Source: Bradyrhizobium tropiciagri
GTDB taxonomy: Bacteria > Pseudomonadota > Alphaproteobacteria > Rhizobiales > Xanthobacteraceae
Length of the DNA stretch: 64,000 bases
Reading direction: 5' to 3'
Assembly (NCBI RefSeq): GCF_001189845.1
Contig: NZ_LFLZ01000002.1
Location: 248,001 to 312,000 of the forward strand
Every line of letters starts with the position of its first letter. The stretch's first letter is position 1. Made by a program: the position numbers and the translations under genes. The notes beneath the pieces are model-generated. The model was not told the origin of the DNA. It did no database searches and saw nothing but the letters and a program-made list of their open reading frames with translations. Positions 27,725 to 35,431 of this stretch are shown here, piece after piece.

Positions 27725-28630
27725 TCATGTCCGTTGCAAGCCCGGCATCGCAATGCGCATCTCCTCGAGCAGGACACTCGGGAATGCATCAAGCGTGCCA
27801 CGGGCGCGCACCGCGAGCTTTATCGTGATCGGATCGACCCTGAGATCCTGGAACGGGATAAAGACAAGATCGCCGCGCGCGATATCGACGCCGATATCCA
27901 CCGGGTTGAGGAAGGTGACGGCATTGCCCTCGCGCACGATCCGCATCATGAACGCGATGGAATTGCTCTCGATGGTCGGATGCAAGGGGATGCCGGCGCG
28001 CGTGAAGGCGAGTTCGACCACGGGACGGATGGTCATGGACGCATCGCCCAACACCAGCGGGAATTCGAGACAATCGGCGAGCCAGGCCGGCTTGCGACGC
28101 GTCAACGGATGTCCCGGCGCGACCACCGCACCCAGGTGCAAGTCGTGGCTTGCCACGACCCGCAGGCCCGGCCCGGCGGGGAAATTATAGCCCAACGCGA
28201 TATCGGCCTCGCCAGTGAGCACTGCGTTCGGAATCTGATCGAGCGTCAGGACGCGCAGTCGAATATGCATGCGCGGATGGGCGCCCATCACTCCGGCGAG
28301 GAACCTGGGCAAAGGACCGCCGGCGAGGCCGTTCATCGTCGCGATCGTCGCCTCGCCGCGCTGAAGACCCTTGAGCGCTTCGATCTGCGCCGCGACACGC
28401 TGGCTCGATTTCAGGGTCTCCCGCACATGCATGATCAGGATCTCGCCGGCGGAGGTCAGGCGGAGGCGGCGCGGCATGCGCTCGAAAATCGGTGTGCCCA
28501 ATTCCGTTTCGAGCGCCAGAATCTGCCGGTTGATGGCAGAAGATGCCACGTTCAGCCGCGCCGCCGCCTTACGGATCGATCCGAGCCGCGCCACCTCGTC
28601 CAGATAGGTCAGGATTCGGGCATGCAGCAT
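27725..28630 (-). CDS. LysR-family transcriptional regulator
   Basis: A 301-residue regulator with an N-terminal winged helix-turn-helix (YLDEVARLGSIRKAAARLNVASSAINRQI) and a periplasmic-binding-like effector domain. I choose ATG 28630 because GGAGG stands ten bases before it; the frame is also open to TTG 28663. It lies between the amidohydrolase, on its own strand, and the divergent importer operon, a usual position for a LysR activator of a catabolic cluster. An 18-bp palindrome is found just upstream. Confidence 0.88.
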   Translation of the reverse strand: MLHARILTYLDEVARLGSIRKAAARLNVASSAINRQILALETELGTPIFERMPRRLRLTSAGEILIMHVRETLKSSQRVAAQIEALKGLQRGEATIATMNGLAGGPLPRFLAGVMGAHPRMHIRLRVLTLDQIPNAVLTGEADIALGYNFPAGPGLRVVASHDLHLGAVVAPGHPLTRRKPAWLADCLEFPLVLGDASMTIRPVVELAFTRAGIPLHPTIESNSIAFMMRIVREGNAVTFLNPVDIGVDIARGDLVFIPFQDLRVDPITIKLAVRARGTLDAFPSVLLEEMRIAMPGLQRT

Positions 28631-28656
28631 TGGGAATTGGCCTCCAGCCATTTGAT

Positions 28657-28674
28657 GATTCAATGCGTTGAATC
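28657..28674. promoter_or_regulatory. palindromic candidate operator for the LysR regulator
   Basis: GATTCAATGCGTTGAATC is a 7-bp inverted repeat with a 4-base spacer, 27 bases upstream of the chosen LysR start, in the divergent control region. Its size and ATTCA-N6-TGAAT form suit a LysR site. Confidence 0.45.
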
Positions 28675-28822
28675 CGCGATGACGAGCCGCTGCCTAGCGT
28701 GAAAGCTCGTCGCCCAAGAACTAGCCATCGATGCCGTAAAGGCATCACAACGCACTAAAATTGATGCTTTCTAATCATTCGCATTTGCTGACATCCTTGC
28801 CAAGCCTGATCACTCCCAACGG

Positions 28823-29830
28823 ATGTCGCAAATGACCACGCCCGTACGGATCTCCCGACTTGCCATCGCTGGTGCCACGCTCCTTGGCATTGCCTGCGCT
28901 CCGTCCTTTGCCGTTGCCGCCGACAAGATCACGCTGCTGTCGAGTTGGTTCGCGCAGGCCGAGCATGGCGGCTTCTATCAGGCCAAGGCGACAGGCCTGT
29001 ACGAGAAGGCCGGCCTCGACGTCGTCATCAAGATGGGCGGTCCGCAGGTGAACGGTATGCAGCTTCTGCTCGGCGGCGAAGCCGACGTCATCATGGGCTA
29101 CGACATCCAGGTGCTGCAGTCGATCGGGAAAGGACTGCCCGTCGTCACCATCGGTGCGTCATTTCAAAAAGATTTGCAGGGCTTGATGACGCATGATGAC
29201 GTCAAGAGCCTCGCGGACCTCAAGGGCAAGGACATCCTGATCGCGAGCTCCAGTCACTCCACCTTCTGGCCGTGGCTGAAGACCAGGTTTGGCTTTGCCG
29301 AAAGCCAGGCCAAGGCTTACACGTTCAACCTTCAGCCTTTCTTTGCAGACACCAACGTCGCCCAGCAGGCGTATCCCTCATCCGAACCGTTCCAGGCGCT
29401 CCAGAAGGGCGTAGCGGTCAACTTCTTCCTGTTCGCGGATGAAGGCTATCCCCCCTACGGCACGACGATGGTGACCACGACCAAGCTAGTCGCAGAGAAG
29501 CCGGACGTGCTGAAGCGCTTCGTGCGCGCGTCGATGGAGGGCTGGAAGAGCTATCTGACCGACGATCCCGCCGCTGCCAACGCACTGATCAAGGCAGATA
29601 ACCCGAAAATGACTGACGATCAGATCGCCTTCGGCGCCAAGCGCATGAAGGAATTGAAGGTGGTCGATGGCGGCGATGCCCAGACCATGGGCATCGGCGT
29701 GATGACCGACGCGCGCTGGAAGTCGACTTACGACTTCATGGTGGCGGGCGGCCTGCTCGACAAGAGCGTCGACTACAAGAAGGCGTTCACGACGCAATTC
29801 ATCGACGGCATGAAGATTCCAATGAACTGA
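28823..29830 (+). CDS. ABC transporter substrate-binding protein, NMT1/THI5 (SsuA) type
   Basis: A 335-residue periplasmic protein with a signal peptide ending at FAVAA. It has the NMT1 pattern LLSSWFAQAEHGGFYQAKATGLYEKAGLDV, then MQLLLGGEADVIMGYDIQVLQ. Members bind thiamine-pyrimidine precursors, sulfonates, taurine or aromatic acids. It begins the operon that also holds a permease, a Rieske oxygenase, an FAD oxidase, an ATPase and a RidA-like protein. ATG 28832, three codons on, is an alternative start. Confidence 0.85.
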   Translation: MSQMTTPVRISRLAIAGATLLGIACAPSFAVAADKITLLSSWFAQAEHGGFYQAKATGLYEKAGLDVVIKMGGPQVNGMQLLLGGEADVIMGYDIQVLQSIGKGLPVVTIGASFQKDLQGLMTHDDVKSLADLKGKDILIASSSHSTFWPWLKTRFGFAESQAKAYTFNLQPFFADTNVAQQAYPSSEPFQALQKGVAVNFFLFADEGYPPYGTTMVTTTKLVAEKPDVLKRFVRASMEGWKSYLTDDPAAANALIKADNPKMTDDQIAFGAKRMKELKVVDGGDAQTMGIGVMTDARWKSTYDFMVAGGLLDKSVDYKKAFTTQFIDGMKIPMN

Positions 29831-29885
29831 CACGCAGCGCGGCGGATACCAGCTGCGCCCTCGATACGACAGACGAACGCCGGCG

Positions 29886-30686
29886 ATGCAACGACACAAG
29901 GCCAGTTCCGCCCTCACCGAAGTGCTGCCGCCCCTGGTGGTTGGCGTGATCATCGTCACGGCCTGGGAAGCCTCCTGCCGCACCTTCGCCATTCCAGCCT
30001 ACCTCTTTCCGGCGCCCAGTGCGATCGCGCAGGCGATCGTCGTCGACACGCCGGGACTGATGCGAGAGCTGTGGAGCACGTTGAAAGTGGCGCTGACCGC
30101 GCTTGGTCTCGCAACCATGATCGGCTCGGCCCTGGCTTTCCTGTTTGTGCAGAACAGGCTGATCGAGCGCAGCTTCTTCCCCTACGCCGTCATCATGCAG
30201 GTGACGCCGATCGTTGCCATTGCCCCATTGATCATCATCCTGGTGAAAAATACGCAGGTCGCGCTGATCATCTGCGCCACGATCATTGCTGTCTTCCCGA
30301 TCATCTCCAACACCACCATCGGCCTTCGCAGTATCGACAGCGGCCACCAGAACCTGTTCGCTATCAATCGTGCCACACGCCTGCAGAGCCTCCTTTATCT
30401 ACGCATACCGAGCGCCCTGCCGTTCTTCTTCGCCGGCTTGCGCGTCGCCAGCGGCCTCGCACTGATCGGCGCGGTGGTAGCCGAATTCGTCGCCGGCACT
30501 GGCGGCCGCAGCGCGGGCCTCGCCTATGAGATCATGCAGTCCGGCTTCCAGCTCGACATACCCCGCATGTTCGCTGCGCTGTTCCTGATCACCATCACCG
30601 GCATCGCCCTGTTTCTGGCGATGGCCGCCCTGTCGAAGCTGGCGCTCGGCCGCTGGCACGACAGCGAGTTCGAGCGGGACGGCTGA
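29886..30686 (+). CDS. ABC transporter permease, SsuC/TauC type
   Basis: A 266-residue inner-membrane protein with about six segments. The family pattern reads FPAPSAIAQAI near residue 42 and a docking loop FAINRATRLQSLLYLRIPSALPFFFAGLRV. It follows the binding protein after 55 bases and precedes the Rieske gene by 46. The matching ATPase is separated from it by two enzyme genes, which ties those enzymes to the transported compound. Confidence 0.87.
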   Translation: MQRHKASSALTEVLPPLVVGVIIVTAWEASCRTFAIPAYLFPAPSAIAQAIVVDTPGLMRELWSTLKVALTALGLATMIGSALAFLFVQNRLIERSFFPYAVIMQVTPIVAIAPLIIILVKNTQVALIICATIIAVFPIISNTTIGLRSIDSGHQNLFAINRATRLQSLLYLRIPSALPFFFAGLRVASGLALIGAVVAEFVAGTGGRSAGLAYEIMQSGFQLDIPRMFAALFLITITGIALFLAMAALSKLALGRWHDSEFERDG

Positions 30687-30732
30687 TGTCCCGCGAGTTG
30701 CCCGCAACACAACACGTCCCGACGAGGTTCGC

Positions 30733-31752
30733 ATGCTGACCACCAAGCAGAAGGTGCTGCGCCGTTTCTGGTACGCGGTGATGCCGCTCTCCGCCCTCGC
30801 GGACGGACCGAGGCCATTCCGTCTGCTCGATGAGGACATCGTGCTGTTCCTCGGCCCGGATGGAAGCCCGGCCGCGCTCAGGGACCGCTGTTGCCACCGC
30901 ACCGCCAAGCTCTCGAGAGGCTGGTGCAAGGACGGGCAAATCGTGTGCGGCTATCACGGCTGGACCTACGACTCCACCGGCAAGCTCGTTCACGTCCCGC
31001 AATTTCCGGTGCAGCAGGAAGTGCCGAACCTGTCGACGCCCGCCTATCACTGCCAAGCGCGCTACGGCTATGCCTGGGTGGCGCTTGATGAGCCGCTGGC
31101 GCCGATCTTCGAGGTGCCCGAGGACAGCGACCCGTCTTTCCGCTACGTGCCGCAGTTCTACGAAGTCTGGAACACCTCGGCCCTGCGGATGATGGAGAAC
31201 TCTTTCGACAACGCCCACTTCGCCTTCGTGCACCAGGGGACATTCGGCCAGGCCGACCAGCCGCTCCCGGACAAGTACGAGATCACGGAAACCGACTACG
31301 GGTTCGAGGCCGAGACGCTGATCACGGTTATCAATCCACCGATCCAGCACCGGATATCTGGAACCGATGCCGCCACCACCACGCGTCACATGCGCAACAA
31401 ATGGTACATGCCGTTTTGCCGCCGGCTCGACATCGAATATCCGTCCGGCCTTCGCCACATTATCTTCAACTCGGCGACGCCGATCGACGACAGCCATATC
31501 CAGCTGGTGCAGTGGCTTTACCGCAACGACACAGAAGAGGACTGCCCGGCGCAGCTGCTGAACGACTGGGACTACAAGATCACGCGCGAGGACAAGGACA
31601 TCATCGAATCCACCGACTACGACACCCCCATTGACGCCGGTCGCCGCGCGGAGGCCAACATGGTGTCGGACCGGCCCGGCATGATCATGCGCAAGCGGCT
31701 GATGAAGCTCCTCGAAGACCACGGCGAGGCGGAGGTCTATCGCGCCGCTTGA
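30733..31752 (+). CDS. Rieske non-haem iron oxygenase, alpha subunit type
   Basis: A 339-residue oxygenase. The Rieske cluster is bound by the C-x-H pair in RCCHRTAKLSRGW and the CGYHGWTYD motif near residues 70-80. The mononuclear iron site is ENSFDNAHFAFVHQG, giving D-x2-H-x4-H at about residues 155-170. Such single-polypeptide enzymes demethylate or hydroxylate ring compounds using electrons from a reductase; none is encoded nearby, unless the flavoprotein downstream has that role. Its location inside an import operon suggests oxidation of the imported heterocycle. Confidence 0.87.
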   Translation: MLTTKQKVLRRFWYAVMPLSALADGPRPFRLLDEDIVLFLGPDGSPAALRDRCCHRTAKLSRGWCKDGQIVCGYHGWTYDSTGKLVHVPQFPVQQEVPNLSTPAYHCQARYGYAWVALDEPLAPIFEVPEDSDPSFRYVPQFYEVWNTSALRMMENSFDNAHFAFVHQGTFGQADQPLPDKYEITETDYGFEAETLITVINPPIQHRISGTDAATTTRHMRNKWYMPFCRRLDIEYPSGLRHIIFNSATPIDDSHIQLVQWLYRNDTEEDCPAQLLNDWDYKITREDKDIIESTDYDTPIDAGRRAEANMVSDRPGMIMRKRLMKLLEDHGEAEVYRAA

Positions 31753-31776
31753 CCCTCCGATTGCAGGTCGCCACAG

Positions 31777-33178
31777 ATGTTCGACGCCACCCTGTCCATG
31801 CCAAACTCTCTCGCTGCCGCGTGCTACCCGATCAAGGCGCTGCTCGCCGACCTCGGCGATATCGCGACGAGCCTCGATCCGGCCGATCTGCGGCGGAAGT
31901 CGCGCGACTACTACTGGTATTCGCCAATCCTCGCCGCCCGGTTGAGGGACAAGGTTGCAGACATCATCATCACGCCGCGCGACGAGGCTGACGTGATCCG
32001 CGTCGCCGCCGCCTGCTACCGCCATCGCATCCCGCTCACCGTGCGGGGAGGCGCGACCGGAAATTACGGTCAATGCGTTCCGCTCGAAGGAGGCGTTCTG
32101 CTCGACATGTCCGCCATGAACCGCATCGAATGGCAGACGCCGGGTATCGTCCGCGTCGAGGCCGGCGCCAAGCTGTTCGACATCGACGCGCAGACCCGGC
32201 CGCTCGGTTGGGAGCTCCGCATGCATCCGTCCACCAAGCGCATGGCGCAGATCGGCGGCTTTGTCGCCGGAGGATCCGGCGGTATCGGCAGCGTCACCTT
32301 TGGCGGCATGCGCGAGCCCGGCAACATCCTCGCCGCGCGTATCGTCACCGTGGAGGAGACGCCGCGCGTGATCGAGCTGCGCGGCGACGCGGCACAGAAG
32401 ATCAGCCGCGCCTATGGCACGACAGGCATCATCACGGTACTGGAAATGCCGCTGGCGCCGGCGCTGCCATGGATCGACGTGATCGTTGCTTTTGACGACT
32501 TCGCTGAGTCAATCCGCTTCGGTCGGGCGATCGCAATGGCGGACGGCGTCGTCAAGAAGCTGCTGGCGCCGATCGAGTGGCCGCTACCGCAGAACTTCGC
32601 CGGTCTTCGCCAATATTGCCCTGACGGCAAGGCTGTGCTGCTCGGCATGATCGGATCGATGTCGATCGAGAGCTTCGAGACGCTGCTCGACTCATTCGGC
32701 GGCACCCTCACTTACAAGGCGCCGAGCGAGGACACGCTTACGAAGGTGCCGCTCTACGAGCATAGCTGGAACCACTGCACGCTGCAGACGTTCAAGGTCG
32801 ATCGCAACATCACCTACCTGCAGGTGCTCTATCCACACGACCGCATCGTCGAGGCGGCCGCCGAGATCGGCGCCCGGTTCGAAGGCGAGGTGATGCAGCA
32901 CCTCGAACTTCATCCGGATCAACGGACTGATGACCGCGAGTGGGCTCCCCGTGATCCGCTATTCGACGCCGGAACGGCTCGACGAGATCATGGCAGCCTA
33001 TGAGGCATTCGGAATCATGATTGCCAATCCGCATGTTGTTACGCTGGAGGACGGCAGCCGATACAAGCGCGTCGATGCCGACCAGCTCAGTTTCAAGCAT
33101 GAGGTGGATCCGCTCGGCTTGCTCAATCCGGGCAAGATGCGCAGCTTCGCTCCGCGCTTGCCAGGGGCGCAGCAATGA
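31777..33178 (+). pseudogene. FAD-linked oxidase (FAD_binding_4 type), frameshifted near the C-terminus
   Basis: The N-terminal part runs in one frame to about 32910 and contains the FAD motif PLTVRGGATGNYGQCVPLEGG and GGFVAGGSGGIGSV. The C-terminal part, from FIRINGLMTASGLPVIRYSTP, is one frame later and ends at 33178 with HEVDPLGLLNPGKMRSF, the standard end of this family. One extra base within 32907-32912 explains the break; removing it gives a continuous protein of about 466 residues. The stop overlaps the ATPase start by four bases, so translational coupling was intended. The family oxidises alcohols, hydroxy acids or amines. No other damage is visible. Confidence 0.82.
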
Positions 33179-34020
33179 ATGTCTTGCCCATGTTCGAGGC
33201 GAAGCCTCCCGAGCTCGTCGCAACGCCCGCCCCATCGCGCGCATTGCTGCAGCTTGCGGGCGTCTCCAAGACTTTCACCAACAGGACGCTGGCGCTTGAG
33301 GGCGTTGATCTGACCGTCCGGCCCGGCGAGTTCCTCACCTTGCTCGGAGCCTCGGGCTGCGGAAAGTCCACGCTCCTGAAGATGATCGCCGGCCTCAGCG
33401 CGCCCACGACCGGTACCATCGACTGGCCGACCTCGACCTACGATGCGCGCGGCGAGCCCGACCGCTCGCTCGGCTTCGTGTTCCAGGAACCGACGCTGCT
33501 GCCTTGGCGGACGGTGTTCGACAACGTCTATCTGCCGCTGATGCTCGGCGGCGCGCGTCGCCGGGATGTGCGCGAGCGCATCATGGAAGTACTGGCGCAG
33601 GTCGGCCTCACGCGCTTTGCCGACGCTTATCCGCGCGAGCTCTCGGGCGGCATGCGGATGCGTGTCTCGGTGGCTCGTGCGATGGCGACCAACCCGCGCA
33701 TTCTGTTGATGGACGAACCTTTCGCCGCGCTGGACGAAATCACGCGCATGAAGCTCAACAACGATCTCATGCAACTGTTTACGAAGAACAACCTCACGGT
33801 GATCTTCGTAACCCACAGCGTCTACGAATCGGTCTATCTGTCGTCGCGGATCGTGGTGATGCGCGCACGGCCCGGCCGCATGAGCACCGAGATTGCGATA
33901 TCAGCACCCTATCCACGCAACGAAGACTTCCGCGTCTCGCCGGTCTACAACGATTATTGCCGACGCGCTTCGGAGGCGCTGCGCCAGGCCATGGCGCAGA
34001 GCACTGACGAGCCGGGGTGA
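33175..34020 (+). CDS. ABC transporter ATP-binding protein, SsuB/TauB type
   Basis: A 281-residue ATPase with Walker A GASGCGKST, signature ELSGGMRMRVSVARAM and Walker B ILLMDEPFAALDEITR. ATG 33175 overlaps the stop of the FAD oxidase frame, and its own stop overlaps the GTG start of the RidA-like gene, so the three are coupled. It completes the importer with the binding protein and permease at 28.8-30.7 kb. Confidence 0.9.
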   Translation: MNVLPMFEAKPPELVATPAPSRALLQLAGVSKTFTNRTLALEGVDLTVRPGEFLTLLGASGCGKSTLLKMIAGLSAPTTGTIDWPTSTYDARGEPDRSLGFVFQEPTLLPWRTVFDNVYLPLMLGGARRRDVRERIMEVLAQVGLTRFADAYPRELSGGMRMRVSVARAMATNPRILLMDEPFAALDEITRMKLNNDLMQLFTKNNLTVIFVTHSVYESVYLSSRIVVMRARPGRMSTEIAISAPYPRNEDFRVSPVYNDYCRRASEALRQAMAQSTDEPG

Positions 34021-34409
34021 ACACGGTGCTCCGCCATCTCGTCCCTGCGGGAATCCGCAAGCCGTTTGCCAATTACAGCCATGCGGTCGAAGTACAGGCC
34101 GGTGCACGACTCATTTTCTGCTCGGGCCAACTCGGCATCTCGGCGGACGACCGCATCCCGGAGGGCGTTGAAGAGCAGTCGGCGCTCTGCTTTGAGGCCA
34201 TCGGCTTGTGCCTGGCCGAAGCCGGCATGGGCTTTCGCGATCTCGTACGCATCAATGCCTATGTCACGGATCGCGCATGCGTGGCTCCCTATATGGCCGT
34301 GCGCGATCGCTACGTGGCACTGCCGGCACCGGCCTCGACCCTGATGATCGTCAGCGGCTTTACGCGACCGGAGTTCAAGGTCGAAATCGAGGCCCTTGCG
34401 GCGAAGTGA
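34017..34409 (+). CDS. RidA/YjgF-family protein lacking the catalytic arginine
   Basis: A 130-residue Rid-domain protein starting at GTG 34017, overlapping the ATPase stop (GTGA). The pattern FANYSHAVEVQAGARLIFCSGQLG and the final FKVEIEALAAK fit the family. The canonical PxRxxV segment that carries the imine-hydrolysing Arg reads PAPASTLMIV here, so Arg is absent. It should therefore belong to the Rid groups that are not enamine/imine deaminases, or have another hydrolytic role. As the last gene of the import and oxidation operon it probably handles a reactive product of the oxygenase steps. Confidence 0.83.
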   Translation: MNTVLRHLVPAGIRKPFANYSHAVEVQAGARLIFCSGQLGISADDRIPEGVEEQSALCFEAIGLCLAEAGMGFRDLVRINAYVTDRACVAPYMAVRDRYVALPAPASTLMIVSGFTRPEFKVEIEALAAK

Positions 34410-35431
34410 CGGCCGCAGCGCACGAATTCTTTTGTCGCGATTTCAATTGCATACCCGATCACGAACCCTATGTATTTGGCTCCAAGGCCATTGGCGTCCT
34501 GGACATGGAGTCGGCGCGCGATGCGCCAAGCCATCGTCGCCAGACGCGGTATCTGGCACCGGCACAACCATCGCACGCTGCTTCGCGGCCGAGACCGCAA
34601 CGGTCATGCGGGTCGCTCGCCAGCGCTACCGGCAGTACAAAATCGCGGCGAATCGCAGTTTGGCGGACAAAATCACAGCGAGGGAGCGACTCGAACCCCC
34701 GACCCGAACGATCTGGTTTTGGTTCTGCAGCAAGCGGTATGTTGCTGCGACGGGCAGAACAGGTTGTCCGCTTTGCTCGCTCTAATTTCCGATTCTACGA
34801 CGAGCAAGTAATCGACCTGTCCCATCGGATCTGCTCGCTGTATCGAATGGGGTGAAGATACACAAACAAGGGAAAAGCCGAACAGCAATCTGGTGATGTC
34901 CGCCACACCAAAAAGCGTCGCTCGAAACCCGTTTGGAGTGCCTGATATCTGAATACGCGCAACTCTGACTTTCGGGGGCAACTGCGACTACAAGGACATC
35001 GATCTATAGGTTCAAATCGGGGAGGCGCAAGCACCGATACCGACAATCGGTTCGAGTTGCTATCTAATTGATTGTTTTTCATCATTTTTGGCGCCTATTC
35101 TACGGTTTGGCTACCGGCCAGTGTCCCACCCGATGGTAGCCCATCCAAGGTCTGGCCCTGTTCCTCAATTTCGTTCGCCGATCGGCGGTCAACGTCGTGA
35201 AAGAGCCATAGCGCGGTTTCGCCGGTCTCGATGCGAGGACTTCACGTTGGACCGCCGCTGGGCCGACAGCCGACCTAACTTATCGCGCCGACAGGGTCAC
35301 GCCGCGAATCGATCCGGGAAGCCACTTTGGAGTTCGTCCAGCAGCCTCTGTTCTCGCTCGATGGGATCACCGCGAGCGTCGCACCGACGGCAAAGGTCAA
35401 TCGTCTCTTCGAGGGCATCATTGTCTCCATT
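34410..35431. other. gene-poor region with remnant sequence
   Basis: About 1 kb with no credible intact gene. It holds a tRNA 3'-end-like sequence (34683-34704, minus strand), one copy of a dispersed repeat (34764-34935) and several Ser/Arg-rich shadow frames. This looks like a boundary between the nucleobase region and the efflux operon, possibly an old insertion site. Confidence 0.5.
34764..34935 (+). repeat. dispersed repeat, copy A
   Basis: This stretch aligns along its whole length with 48760-48934. Shared blocks include TACGACGAGCA, ATCGACCTGT, CGGATCTGC and GCTGTATCGAATGGG. In one frame both copies encode VRFARSN..FYDE.VIDL..RIC.LYRMG, so the repeat may derive from a protein gene. In this copy an extra G in the GGGG run brings a stop directly after RMG. 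Confidence 0.7.

Noticed and set aside
26267..28702. 811-codon open frame on the plus strand
   Set aside because: It is antisense to the amidohydrolase and LysR genes, both with clear motifs. Its product is His/Arg/Asp-rich with no family character, as expected for a shadow frame in GC-rich DNA.
30595..32226. 543-codon minus-strand open frame
   Set aside because: It is antisense to the Rieske oxygenase and FAD oxidase and shows no motif.
34208..34855. 215-codon plus-strand frame after the Rid gene
   Set aside because: It begins inside the Rid gene in another frame and runs through the tRNA-like and repeat sequences. Only the last 35 codons match the dispersed repeat.
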